A stretch of DNA of 64,000 nucleotides, from assembly GCA_029260575.1 (NCBI GenBank), contig JAJDDB010000032.1:62001-126000 (forward strand). The letters are read 5' to 3'. Of this stretch, positions 1 to 7,918 are shown one piece after another; position 1 is the first letter of the stretch; each line of letters begins with the position of its first letter. The stretch comes from Phycisphaerales bacterium (lineage in GTDB: Bacteria > Planctomycetota > Phycisphaerae > Phycisphaerales > SM1A02). A model generated the notes under the pieces. The model had not been told where the DNA came from. It saw only the letters and a list, made by a program, of their open reading frames with translations, and made no database searches. The position numbers and the translations under genes are program-made.

Positions 1-441
1 CTCTACATGCGCATTGCGCCGGTGCTGCGTCGCACGTCGATCCTGCTGCTCGGCGGCGTGCTGTTCATTGCCGCCGCTGTGCTGCTGGAAAATAGCGAAT
101 TCCTGCGCTACCTCGCATTGCCACTCGGTGCTTCGTGCATCATTGGCAGTGCCGTCGTGCAGTTGGACCAACCGCTTCTGCGGCCGTTGTGTGCTATGCC
201 CATGCGATACCTCGGCCGCATCTCCTACGGCATGTATGTCTTGCACCCGCTGGCTATCAGTGCGGTTACGCTTGCCATCGACGGGCAGTCTCTACTCCGG
301 AGCCTGCTGATCATTGGTACTGCAATCGGCCTCACCATTACGCTGTCCGCAGCGTCCTATCGCTGGTTCGAATCGCCGATCATGCGTCTGCGCACTCGGC
401 TGCCGATCCGCACCCCGCCGACGCCCGTACCCACAGCCTGA
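1..441 (+). CDS. Acyltransferase family 3 (OafA-like), C-terminal end
   Basis: The reading frame is open from the first base, so this is the 3' end of a longer gene. The roughly 146 visible residues hold several hydrophobic segments and the pattern YLGRISYGMYVLHPLAI, followed near the end by SYRWFESP. Both are typical of the last membrane helices of acyltransferase-3 proteins, integral membrane enzymes that acylate cell-surface sugars or secondary metabolites. The family is usually 350-650 residues long, so most of the protein lies outside the window. The substrate cannot be inferred. The gene is separated by about 100 bases from the dehydrogenase that follows on the same strand. Confidence 0.78.
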   Translation, partial: LYMRIAPVLRRTSILLLGGVLFIAAAVLLENSEFLRYLALPLGASCIIGSAVVQLDQPLLRPLCAMPMRYLGRISYGMYVLHPLAISAVTLAIDGQSLLRSLLIIGTAIGLTITLSAASYRWFESPIMRLRTRLPIRTPPTPVPTA

Positions 442-546
442 ACCAGTCAAAGATCAGTTTCGCCCGCTCCGGTTGATCCGCTACTATGCCCGCATCGATC
501 AGCCCCCAAACCCCGGAACCCCCTTATTTGGAGCGGATTTTCAGTT

Positions 547-1713
547 ATGGCAAAGTACAAGATCGCGTGGATGCCCGGTGACGGTGTCGGCAACGATGTC
601 ATGAACGCAACTCGAATCGTCCTGGATGCGCTCCAGTTCGATGCTGAGTACATTCCTGCGGACATCGGCTGGGAGTTCTGGTGCACCGAAGGCAACCCGC
701 TGCCCGACCGCACCATCGAAATTCTCAAGCAAACCGATTGCGCGCTCTTCGGCGCGATTACGAGTAAGCCGCGCGATGAAGCCAACGAAGAACTCGATCC
801 GTCGCTACGGGACAAGGGCCTGTCGTACTTCAGCCCGATCGTGAAGCTGCGCCAACTCTTCAATTTGCATACGAACCTCCGGCCGTGCAAGGCATATCCG
901 GGTAATCCGCTCAACAAGCTTGGCGATGACATCGATCTGGTCGTCTTCCGTGAAAACACCGAGGGCATGTACGGCGGCGTCGAGTGGTTCCCGCTCCCGG
1001 AGGAGATCTACACAGCAATGTGCGCCCCCGGATATGGCAACCCCAAGATGGTCAAGTGGAAAGACAAGGGGCTGGAGAATGTTGCGCTTTCCACGCGCAT
1101 CATGAGCAAGCAGGGCTGCGAATCGATCTGCAGGCAGGCGTTTGACTACGCCAAGAAATTCAACCGCAAGTCGGTCACGCTGGTGGAGAAGCCGAACGTG
1201 CTTCGCGAAACCGGCGGGCTGATGACGCGCGTGTTCCGTGATGTGGCTAAGGACTACACCGGGGGCGGGATCGAAGCGTGGGAAGCGAACATCGATGCCA
1301 TCTGCATGTGGATGATCAAGAACCCGCAGGATTACGATGTGCTCGTCGCAGAGAACATGTTCGGCGACATTGTCAGCGATCTGTGTGCCGGCCTCGTCGG
1401 CGGGCTCGGCTTTGCCTGTGCTGCGAACATCGGCGATGAATATGCAGTCTTCGAACCGACGCACGGCTCCGCGCCGAAATACGATGGCAAGAACTGCGTC
1501 AACCCTATAGCGATGATCCTGACTGCCAAGATGATGCTCGACTGGCTCGGCGAAGACGAACTCGCTCATCGTCTCGAAGCAGCCGTCGCAGAGGTCATCA
1601 AGGAAAACAAGATTGCCACGTACGATGTCAAGGGCCGGGACAACAACCCGAACTCGACAACGGAGGTGGCAGAGGAAGTCGCGCGGAAGGTGGCGCAACC
1701 GGTGGGGGCGTGA
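547..1713 (+). CDS. Isocitrate/isopropylmalate-family dehydrogenase (probably NAD-dependent isocitrate dehydrogenase)
   Basis: A 388-residue beta-decarboxylating dehydrogenase. Visible family motifs are the N-terminal PGDGVGNDV, the substrate-loop segment NLRPCKAYPG, the FRENTEGMYGG segment characteristic of NAD-type isocitrate dehydrogenases (isopropylmalate dehydrogenases have RELTGG here), the metal-binding AENMFGDIVSDL, and the nucleotide-site EPTHGSAPKYDGK. Full length for the family. The likely reaction is isocitrate to 2-oxoglutarate in the TCA cycle; a tartrate or homoisocitrate activity cannot be excluded from motifs alone. The ATG at 547 directly precedes the conserved N-terminus. 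The stop codon overlaps a possible GTG start of the next small gene. Confidence 0.85.
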   Translation: MAKYKIAWMPGDGVGNDVMNATRIVLDALQFDAEYIPADIGWEFWCTEGNPLPDRTIEILKQTDCALFGAITSKPRDEANEELDPSLRDKGLSYFSPIVKLRQLFNLHTNLRPCKAYPGNPLNKLGDDIDLVVFRENTEGMYGGVEWFPLPEEIYTAMCAPGYGNPKMVKWKDKGLENVALSTRIMSKQGCESICRQAFDYAKKFNRKSVTLVEKPNVLRETGGLMTRVFRDVAKDYTGGGIEAWEANIDAICMWMIKNPQDYDVLVAENMFGDIVSDLCAGLVGGLGFACAANIGDEYAVFEPTHGSAPKYDGKNCVNPIAMILTAKMMLDWLGEDELAHRLEAAVAEVIKENKIATYDVKGRDNNPNSTTEVAEEVARKVAQPVGA

Positions 1714-2018
1714 CCGCATTCATTATGGATCAGAAACTTTCGCCTCAGGACAAGGAACTCTGGCGTCGATGCGATGAGGTCTTGCATTACATCTGGGATC
1801 CAATCGGAGTTGCCGGCGCGCCGGGCGCACGGGATGAGTACGAGTCCTATCTGCTGGAGGTCTTTCATCTCGTTATGAAAGCAGCGTCGATTGATGAGAT
1901 TGCGGCTCACCTCAACGCGATTGTTGCGGAACAAATGGGAATAACATCGGACTTCGGACGCTGTCGTCAAACTGCGAAAGTAATGTTGGACTGGCGAAAC
2001 TGGACTCATAGGAATTAA
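1710..2018 (+). CDS. Small hypothetical protein downstream of the dehydrogenase
   Basis: A protein of 102 residues from a GTG at 1710, which overlaps the dehydrogenase stop codon, or 97 residues from the ATG at 1725. It is soluble, with no signal peptide or membrane segment, and is rich in acidic and aromatic residues (LWRRCDEVLHYIWDPIG near the start). The opening resembles small uncharacterised bacterial proteins in which 'D..LW.RCDEVLHYIWDPIGV' recurs, but I attach no function. The tight overlap suggests co-transcription and translational coupling with the dehydrogenase. A palindrome-pair repeat starts 8 bases after the stop. Confidence 0.6.
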   Translation: MTAFIMDQKLSPQDKELWRRCDEVLHYIWDPIGVAGAPGARDEYESYLLEVFHLVMKAASIDEIAAHLNAIVAEQMGITSDFGRCRQTAKVMLDWRNWTHRN

Positions 2019-2025
2019 TCGTGGT

Positions 2026-2110
2026 CCGTCATTCCCGCGCAGGCGGGAATCCAGTGATTTTGCTGACGATGTATGAACTGCCGCTGGGTTCCTGCCTGCG
2101 CAGGAACGAC
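2026..2110. repeat. REP-like palindrome pair, copy 1
   Basis: Two perfect 8-bp hairpins: 2031-2050 (ATTCCCGC, loop GCAG, GCGGGAAT) and 2088-2107 (GTTCCTGC, loop CTGC, GCAGGAAC), separated by 37 bases. The outer edges read CCGTC and GACAA, so the element begins with GTCATTCC and ends with GGAACGAC in mirrored orientation. The element at 44114-44203 has the same architecture. Its reverse-strand translation contains LDSRLRGND, a peptide commonly produced by bacterial palindromic repeats of this type. It fills the gap between two convergent genes. Confidence 0.8.
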
Positions 2111-2190
2111 AAATGCATTCACCTCGCACCATAAAGCCGCGGCCGGTGGCAGCGCGATTCACTACCGCAATCTACGCACCCTCTAACGAA

Positions 2191-2751
2191 TCACTTTTTC
2201 CGCGTGTACTCCGCCTCCAGAATCTTCATCCACGTGCCATCTTCCTGTTCAATGTGCGATGTAAACGTGCGATGATTCTTATCCTTGATCGTGATGACCT
2301 CTCTGTACCGCGCGGTTTTATCAGGTCCTTCCATGCTCGGGCCTTCGGTGCGAAGCATCAGGGCATCGCCGGCGTCGTTGAGCGCGCCTTCATACACCCA
2401 CAGGTGACCGCTCATCGTGTCCATCCACGTGGCGTTGAAATGCTCCTTCTGTCCGTTGTACCCGATCGAAAGCATGCCGCCGATCGGCGCATCCATAAAA
2501 GTTGATTCCATCTCGGCGAGGATCCAGTGATCGCCCAGCGCGCGAACACTGTCGCTTCCATCGGATTCCATCGGCGGCTGATCCTGCTGCATGTACATCT
2601 TGTACTGCGTGTCCCACTCACCCACGAGTTGCTTCAGCCACTTCTGTTGCGGGGACAATTCAGGAGCGGCATGCGTATCTTGTTTACTCACTGCGGTGGC
2701 GACGGCAGCGAACAGTGCAATAAAGAGAACGACAACGGCAGTGGATTTCAT
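2191..2751 (-). CDS. DUF1579-family exported protein
   Basis: A 186-residue protein with an N-terminal signal peptide (MKSTAVVVLFIALFAAVATA). The mature part opens with LSPQQKWLKQLVGEWD and continues with alternating strands such as GDHWILAEMES and GMLSIGYNGQKE, the pattern of DUF1579, a lipocalin-like beta barrel of unknown function often annotated from the phrase 'L.G.W'. The length matches the family. It is convergent with the small gene at 1710-2018, with the palindromic element in between. Function is unknown; export is inferred from the signal peptide. Confidence 0.72.
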   Translation of the reverse strand: MKSTAVVVLFIALFAAVATAVSKQDTHAAPELSPQQKWLKQLVGEWDTQYKMYMQQDQPPMESDGSDSVRALGDHWILAEMESTFMDAPIGGMLSIGYNGQKEHFNATWMDTMSGHLWVYEGALNDAGDALMLRTEGPSMEGPDKTARYREVITIKDKNHRTFTSHIEQEDGTWMKILEAEYTRKK

Positions 2752-2854
2752 GACTTTCTCCTGATGTGAGTTGGTTTCTGGCGCGTCACTTCAATGTCAA
2801 CAATCGATTGTACTACGGGGCAAGCTCCATCTTCAACAAGACGAACTCGTTCTA

Positions 2855-3037
2855 ATGCCAAATTCCATCGACAGATTCGTCATTCCCGTTCCCAAGGCCC
2901 GCGTCAACGACTACAAAGCCAATGAGAAGATCATGCCCGAACCGCGCTTCGCAGACTCGTTGATTCAGGATGATCCCGTCTTCGACACGAAGCGCATGTT
3001 CATCAGCGGATTTCAGCAGTTGGTGCATGCGCGATGA
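2855..3037 (+). pseudogene. DUF1428 gene with internal deletion
   Basis: From the ATG at 2855 the frame encodes about 60 residues that read like the two ends of a DUF1428 protein joined together. The first part, DRFVIPVPKARVNDY, matches the family N-terminus (Y.DGFV.PVPK...D.Y). It continues directly into NEKIMPEPRFADSL...KRMFISGFQQLV, which matches the family C-terminus (N.KVM.DPR...KRMF.GGF). DUF1428 proteins are about 115-120 residues, so about half is missing from the middle without loss of frame. It is probably a decayed gene, although a minimal expressed peptide cannot be ruled out. Confidence 0.65.
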
Positions 3038-3092
3038 TGGAGCATTTTCATTCTCGGTTCGCAGCGTCTAGTATGTCGTATCGAGGTGAAAC

Positions 3093-3419
3093 ATGAGAAA
3101 AGTCACAATCGCTATTGTTGCGATGCTCTTTCTGATCGCGTGTACTTCAACGCAAACAAATGACACAATGATCAGAAACCAGATCGTCGATGCATCCTGC
3201 GGGCAATGTCAATTTGGTATGAAGCCGCCCGGCAGTTGCGATCTGGCGGTGCGTATTGATGGCAAATCATATTTCGTCGATGGAGCTTCCATCGACGACT
3301 TCGGCGATGCGCATGCACAAGACGGCTTCTGTCAGGCGGTGCGCAGCGCAGTCGTCACCGGCACGATCAAAGATGGAAGATTTCACGCAACCGAAATAAC
3401 GGTGCAGCCGTCTGAGTAA
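3093..3419 (+). CDS. DUF6370-like lipoprotein
   Basis: A 108-residue protein with a clear lipobox, LIAC with the modified Cys at residue 17, so it is expected to be anchored in a membrane facing outwards. The mature domain has four cysteines in the pattern DASCGQCQFGM...SCDLAVRIDGKSYFVDG...FCQAVRSA, which I recognise as the small DUF6370-type family frequent in Planctomycetes and Bacteroidetes. A GAGGTGA ribosome site lies just upstream of the ATG. The molecular role is unknown; the CxxC pair and the metal-like cysteine spacing invite a redox or metal-binding guess only. Confidence 0.7.
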   Translation: MRKVTIAIVAMLFLIACTSTQTNDTMIRNQIVDASCGQCQFGMKPPGSCDLAVRIDGKSYFVDGASIDDFGDAHAQDGFCQAVRSAVVTGTIKDGRFHATEITVQPSE

Positions 3420-3711
3420 GCGCAGTCTGCCAAGCCGCAATAGCCAGCTCCATTCGTCAACGCTCCTGCAAACATATTACGAACGTGGCAGAGTCAAATT
3501 ACGACTTTCAGAATTTTTTGCGCGCAGGCAAAGTGCGTGTGCAACACTGGTTCCGCGCACCATTTGGTGTTCGTTCGTATATGGACAACTGCGCCATCAT
3601 GCATAGTTATGGCATAATGCCTCGTCGTGCGACTCTTGATTCGTTTGACGATGCCAACGTTTGGTGTCGGTAGTCCCCACCATGAACACGAGTATCACAG
3701 GAGAATTCACG

Positions 3712-4065
3712 ATGAGGAAAGTTAAACTGCTTGCGACATTGTTGTGCGCGGTTGTGCTGCTTTCAATTGCAGGTCCCGCGCCGAAGGCCGAGGCTGGGTT
3801 CACGAGCTTCCCGATCTTCCCGACGTTCTTTCCGCCATACGCCAACACGGGTACGGTCATCGAAGTCGAAGATCTTGATGGCGGCCCCAACTGCATCCTC
3901 TTTCTGGATGACGATGGCGGCCTGTTCTTCTTCAGCGGCGTGGATGCATTCGCACCAGGTACACGCCTGAGTGTCTCCGGCAATCTGTGTACGATCTGCC
4001 TGAGCACGTTGAGCTGCGGCCTGCCTGCATCGCCGATTCTCAACGCCGTTGCGATAGAGATTTGA
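3712..4065 (+). CDS. Small secreted protein of unknown function
   Basis: The ATG at 3712 follows an AGGAG at 3699-3703 with good spacing, which decides the start over the upstream ATG at 3682. The 117-residue product begins with a signal peptide (RKVKLLATLLCAVVLLSIAG) ending near PKAEA. The mature part is short, with VIEVEDLDGG, an acidic LDDDGGLFFFSG and four cysteines in the last third (NLCTICLSTLSCG), likely paired outside the cell. No family is recognised. It is followed by a strong intrinsic terminator, so it appears to be a single-gene transcript. Confidence 0.65.
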   Translation: MRKVKLLATLLCAVVLLSIAGPAPKAEAGFTSFPIFPTFFPPYANTGTVIEVEDLDGGPNCILFLDDDGGLFFFSGVDAFAPGTRLSVSGNLCTICLSTLSCGLPASPILNAVAIEI

Positions 4066-4091
4066 TCGCACTGACAATTCATGCCTGGATT

Positions 4092-4123
4092 CAACACGCC
4101 TCGCAGCAATGCGAGGCGTGTTG
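4092..4123 (+). terminator. Hairpin terminator after the small secreted gene
   Basis: A perfect 14-bp stem (CAACACGCCTCGCA, loop GCAA, TGCGAGGCGTGTTG) lies 27 bases after the stop codon at 4065. The following sequence is only weakly T-rich (TCGTTC), so it may act with Rho or as an mRNA 3'-end stabiliser. Confidence 0.7.
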
Positions 4124-4212
4124 TCGTTCACACCATCAGCAGCAATTGGTATTCTGGATCATGGTTCGCGACACCGATGTGATGTACCCAAGCACGCGAG
4201 TCGAGAATTGAG

Positions 4213-5145
4213 ATGCTGAACATGTCGAACAATCGAATTCAATCGGCATTCAAACCTCTTGCTGCAGTGGCTGGCGCAATCTTGATTTGCAGTTGCGGTG
4301 GGGGATGCTCGACCACACAACCATACGAAACCGTGACGCCCGGCCTTGAACTCTTCGAGCCGTTTGACGTTCCGCTCACCGTGAACGAGCAGGGCGTTGC
4401 CGTGGTGACCGTGTTAACATCAATGGGGCCGGTCGAGCTTATCCTCGATACCGGTGCCGATCAGGCGATTCTTCTTCGCACGGATTCTGAAGTCATCAAC
4501 AGCCTGCCGCGCACCGGGGCACAGTGGAAGTCATCTGCATCGGGTGTCTTGCGTCGAGCAGCTGCTTATCGAATAGAGGCGGTGAGCATCGGCCCGCTGC
4601 AGTTCACAGGCGTGGAAGCGGTCGAGGAAGAATCCTCGCTTCCGGAGTTCATGCCCGGCGATGGCGTGCTCGGCAGAGGACTCATCGAGGGGCTGACGCT
4701 TGACATCGATCTGCCGGCAAGTCGCCTGGGGATCTATCCTGCCGGCGTTCTTCCGCCGGACATCAACGATGACGGCTGGATCGTCGCTCCACTCGATTCC
4801 ATTCACAACGGTCCTGTTGTGAATGTACGACTCGATGACAGTACGACAATTCGTTCATTGGTGCTCGACACCGGCGCCATCGCGCTCGGCGATGACGGCC
4901 TGTACGGATTGATCGAGTTGCCCGATGATATTCGTCCGACGCGCAGCGCGGACAGTGACTATCCGGTCTTTGACGCACGGAACGTGCATGTCGGCGATGC
5001 TGACATCGGGCCGCTGTCGTTTTATGTCAAGGAATACAGCCAGCCGCCGGGTACGCATGGATTCCTCGGCAATGCATTGTTCGCTACACACCGCGTCATC
5101 ATCGATCCGCTGGGAAAACGGGTGTTCATTCGCTCGGCGGATTGA
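4213..5145 (+). CDS. Retropepsin-like aspartyl protease, exported
   Basis: A 310-residue protein with an N-terminal hydrophobic segment and a Cys-rich signal end (ICSCGGGCS), probably a secreted protein or lipoprotein. It carries two aspartyl protease signatures in one chain: LILDTGADQAILL with D79-T80-G81 and SLVLDTGAIALGDD with D219-T220-G221. Each is followed by the hydrophobic-hydrophobic-Gly segments of the fold (DGVLGRGLIEG; GFLGNALF). This makes it a single-chain tandem pepsin/retropepsin-like protein of the bacterial clan AA type. Substrates are unknown. An alternative start at 4222 is possible. Confidence 0.75.
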   Translation: MLNMSNNRIQSAFKPLAAVAGAILICSCGGGCSTTQPYETVTPGLELFEPFDVPLTVNEQGVAVVTVLTSMGPVELILDTGADQAILLRTDSEVINSLPRTGAQWKSSASGVLRRAAAYRIEAVSIGPLQFTGVEAVEEESSLPEFMPGDGVLGRGLIEGLTLDIDLPASRLGIYPAGVLPPDINDDGWIVAPLDSIHNGPVVNVRLDDSTTIRSLVLDTGAIALGDDGLYGLIELPDDIRPTRSADSDYPVFDARNVHVGDADIGPLSFYVKEYSQPPGTHGFLGNALFATHRVIIDPLGKRVFIRSAD

Positions 5146-5190
5146 CGACGACCCCATAACAACATTCGCATCATCGAAAGGACAGCATCA

Positions 5191-5604
5191 ATGGCAAAAG
5201 TCACCGGCATCGGCGGCGTGTTCTTCAAAAGCACAAGCGATCATGCAGCACTGGCCCAATGGTATAAAAAGCATCTCGGAATGCCGCTGGAGGATTGGGG
5301 CGGCGCTGTGCTGCGCTGGCCGGACGACACCGCCGAGGACAAGGGACTCACCGTCTGGCACGTCGCCAAGCCGGACACGCAGTGGTTCGCCCCCAGCGGC
5401 TCATCCTTCATGATCAACTACCGCGTTGACGACCTCATCGGCCTGCTCGCGCAGCTCGCTGCCAGCGGCATCGAACCCATCCAGCCCGGGGGGGGTCCGG
5501 AGTCGCATGAGAACGGCACATTCGCGTGGATCATGGACCCGGATGGCAACAAAGTGGAACTGTGGGAGCCGAAGAACTGGGATGAGAAGAACAAGGAGAA
5601 GTGA
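5191..5604 (+). CDS. VOC (glyoxalase-fold) family protein
   Basis: A 137-residue single-domain protein of the vicinal-oxygen-chelate superfamily. It opens with TGIGGVFFKSTSDHAALAQWY, typical of the first beta-alpha unit (an ion ligand is usual in the VFF-x-S strand). It ends with the diagnostic WIMDPDGNKVELWEP. The middle segment SFMINYRVDDLIGLLAQLAASGI is the second repeat. A good AAAGGA site precedes the ATG at 5191. The members are metal-dependent isomerases, dioxygenases or resistance proteins; substrate cannot be told here. Confidence 0.82.
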   Translation: MAKVTGIGGVFFKSTSDHAALAQWYKKHLGMPLEDWGGAVLRWPDDTAEDKGLTVWHVAKPDTQWFAPSGSSFMINYRVDDLIGLLAQLAASGIEPIQPGGGPESHENGTFAWIMDPDGNKVELWEPKNWDEKNKEK

Positions 5605-5798
5605 GAGGGACGCGGGGCACCCGCTTTCCGCATCGAGATTCGGCATCTTGACCGACACGACACGCATCACACTACATCGTCTACGGCGCCGAAGCGCGCG
5701 GGCTGGGTTTCGTTGTCCGTTTCAAGAATATGACCGAGAAACTTGAAACGCATGCTGGGTAGTTGTGAGCTACTGACCATTCATGCCTATGATCGGGC

Positions 5799-6548
5799 AT
5801 GTCGCTGCACGCCCGGAATCCGATGCCAGAAAACTTGGCCGAGAATCTCGCTGCGCATGGTTCAAGATGTCCAATTCCTGCGACACACGATCGCCTCTCG
5901 GAGTTGCATCATTGGTGGCATGAGATAGCGCGCTGGTATCACGAGCCAGATCCATTTCGGTACAGGCTGGGAGCATTCATTCAGGCGGGTCGAAGTGTGA
6001 CTTTTATGCTTCAGAACGAGAAGTCTGTATTCAAGGATTTTGCGTGGTATGAGCAATGGGCTGCAACGGCAAAGAATGATCCAGTCCTAAGGTGGCTGAA
6101 CGATGCTCGCGTTACGTTTGTACACCAGGACGCTCTTGCTCCGCATAGTTGGCTGAAGATGCGTTGTCTGAAGAACCCGGATGATCCCTTCGGCGAAGAC
6201 GACGGGCCAGTCTTGATAGAGGCTAGTCCGTTCGTCTGTACTCACATCTATATGCAGATGGGGCCGCATGGTAACCATGCGCACGAATACACGCGGCATT
6301 GGAGCATGGACGGGCTTAGTGGGCGGGAGATTCTTGAAGTGTGCGCTGACGTTTACGATCGCCTAGATGCATTGGTCCACACGGCTCATGAGCATGCTGG
6401 CACGAGTATGCTGGTTCATCGCAACGACGGTTCCATCCGCTCCCTTCCTTGCATGGAGAATGTGGAGGAATTCCGTGTAGTCCGGACGGAGCTTCGAGAT
6501 GGTAAGGAGATTTGGATAAACGAACCTCCCGGGCTTCACAGTCATTGA
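5799..6548 (+). CDS. Hypothetical protein upstream of the HNH gene
   Basis: A 249-residue soluble protein; the start could also be the ATG at 5823. The N-terminal third contains HWWHEIARWYHEPDPFRYRL followed by AFIQAGRSVTFMLQNEK, a pattern I have seen in uncharacterised bacterial proteins annotated only as hypothetical. The middle has KDFAWYEQWAATAKNDPVLRW. It ends 43 bases before the HNH protein and is probably in the same transcript. Codon use and base composition look less GC-rich than the housekeeping genes, consistent with acquisition. No catalytic motif is evident. Confidence 0.6.
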   Translation: MSLHARNPMPENLAENLAAHGSRCPIPATHDRLSELHHWWHEIARWYHEPDPFRYRLGAFIQAGRSVTFMLQNEKSVFKDFAWYEQWAATAKNDPVLRWLNDARVTFVHQDALAPHSWLKMRCLKNPDDPFGEDDGPVLIEASPFVCTHIYMQMGPHGNHAHEYTRHWSMDGLSGREILEVCADVYDRLDALVHTAHEHAGTSMLVHRNDGSIRSLPCMENVEEFRVVRTELRDGKEIWINEPPGLHSH

Positions 6549-6591
6549 TGCTACCGTTAGGACAATCAAGCATGAAGGTCCGGAGTGCCTG

Positions 6592-7452
6592 ATGGGTGTA
6601 TGTATAGCAACGCAAAAGGAAATGCTTGATCGTCGGCGATCAATAGCGAATTGCTACATTTGTGGAACACCCTTGCCTCCAAAGGGTCCCGGTTGGCGAA
6701 AGAAAGTTACCTTAGAGCATGTGATTCCGCGAGCTTTGCTACGCGCAGTTGAGGTACCGAATGGTGCTTGGCCGGTCGCGCTATATGTACATAGACAATG
6801 CGAGACTGAACACAAGCAGCACCGAGACCAACTTGTGAAGGTTATTCAACAGCTAGGTAGGAACATAGGCTCTTGGAGTCAAGAAGAAATTGGTCTGCTG
6901 CTCCGGGAGGTCAAGGTGTCTACTGACCTTGATAGAGAAGAAAAACGGATCCCTTACATAACCGGAGCTGATAGCGCTATGCAGGCACCAGTGTTATGGG
7001 CTAGAGGCATGCATGCGACTCTGTACGGGATGACGCTTCCATCTGACATGGGATACATAACGAACCCGCCTGTCCCCATATGGAGCGAGAAAGATGGTGA
7101 CGTATTGGCCGGTCTTGGGAATTACGAGGATCGCCGTCGAGTAATTCTAGGATTAATAAGAGTTGCGATACAATCGGACAAAGTGGATGAAGTTCAAGCA
7201 TGGAATGGCAATGTTCTGTATCAATGTGCCTGGCGCACAGCACTTCTACGGCATGACGGACACTGGGGTTGCATGTGGGCGCTCGAGGTTCCCGGGACCA
7301 ATGATTGGGCGATGAAGGCGACTGGAATAGATTCGCCTTGGCATGGTTACTACGAATCCAATCAGCTTCCGCCACAGGCTTCTACCGTCGGACAGGACGA
7401 CATCGATCGATTTAACCGGTTTGTCGAGGAATCTCGATCTGGCAAGTCTTAG
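6592..7452 (+). CDS. HNH-type zinc-finger protein, possible endonuclease
   Basis: A 286-residue protein with an HNH-like module near its N-terminus: C21-x2-C24 (CYICG), E42-H43 in LEHVIPRALL, then H67 and C70 in VHRQCETEHK. This is the layout of HNH endonucleases in which two CxxC-type pairs hold a zinc ion around the beta-beta-alpha metal fold, with H43 the expected general base. The remaining 200 residues are unrecognised. CCGGAG sits just upstream of the ATG. The gene is clearly AT-richer than its surroundings and is followed immediately by the tandem repeat array. Confidence 0.62.
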   Translation: MGVCIATQKEMLDRRRSIANCYICGTPLPPKGPGWRKKVTLEHVIPRALLRAVEVPNGAWPVALYVHRQCETEHKQHRDQLVKVIQQLGRNIGSWSQEEIGLLLREVKVSTDLDREEKRIPYITGADSAMQAPVLWARGMHATLYGMTLPSDMGYITNPPVPIWSEKDGDVLAGLGNYEDRRRVILGLIRVAIQSDKVDEVQAWNGNVLYQCAWRTALLRHDGHWGCMWALEVPGTNDWAMKATGIDSPWHGYYESNQLPPQASTVGQDDIDRFNRFVEESRSGKS

Positions 7453-7487
7453 TGGGTAGAGCGCAACGAGACCTGCCGCTTGTTTGG

Positions 7488-7697
7488 CAGAACGTTCTAT
7501 GTCGCATTCGAAGTGTAGAACATCGCATATCCACCCGGAACCCGCGCAGTCCACGCGTTGAACAGCGCACACCCACCGCAACACTATGCAAGAGAAGCTT
7601 GCCATAGCGCTCTGTGAATAGCACATGTTGAATGGTGAACGATTCTCAGCGCTGTATGGACCGTTAGATTCGCTCATCAATGCGTTCGCAGAACGAC
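7488..7697. repeat. 21-bp-period array at gene A, first (most diverged) sub-family
   Basis: Cut in the same 21-base register as the clearer array that follows, the segment gives ten units. Positions 15-19 stay close to (T/G)CGCA or GCGCT, and GAAC often occurs at positions 4-12. Units at 7488, 7509, 7530, 7551, 7593 and 7635 show the pattern best. Conservation is weak, so this part is less certain than the two later sub-arrays. It starts 36 bases after the HNH gene ends. Confidence 0.5.
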
Positions 7698-7907
7698 CCG
7701 GAACGTTCATCGTGCTCTACGATAATTCCGGGCGACTCTACGAACGGTTCGTGTTGTTCTACGAACCGTTCGTCGTGTTCTACGACATTTCCGGGCTGCT
7801 CTACGAACGATTCGTGATGTTCTACGAACCATCCGTCGTGCTCTACGACATTTCCGGGCGACTCTACCAACGTTTCGTCTCGCTCTACGAACAACTACCA
7901 GCCTAGT
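7698..7907. repeat. 21-bp tandem repeat array at gene A, second sub-family
   Basis: Ten consecutive 21-base units with starts at 7698, 7719, 7740 and so on to 7887. Most units share the core ACGAAC..TTCGT..TGTTCT; every third unit replaces the middle with TTCCGGG, giving a 63-base super-period. Several units contain the dyad ACGAAC-N-GTTCGT. Because 21 is divisible by three, frames stay open on both strands (heptads with a fixed Tyr on one, a fixed Val-Glu on the other), so apparent ORFs here are by-products or a low-complexity peptide. Confidence 0.85.
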
Positions 7908-7918
7908 GGCAATAGCTC

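Noticed and set aside
1566-2162. Minus-strand frame with LDSRLRGND
   Set aside because: This peptide comes from the palindromic repeat, not from a gene.
3485-3673. A 62-codon frame between the DUF6370 and secreted protein genes
   Set aside because: No ribosome site, no motif and no conserved look.
5652-5762. A 36-codon open piece ending in LGFVVRFKNMTEKLETHAG
   Set aside because: Looks like the tail of a protein but is preceded by a stop and no start; too little to name.
7625-7906. A Tyr-rich heptad-repeat protein as a gene
   Set aside because: No convincing ribosome site, and the minus strand is equally open; kept only as a possibility in the findings.
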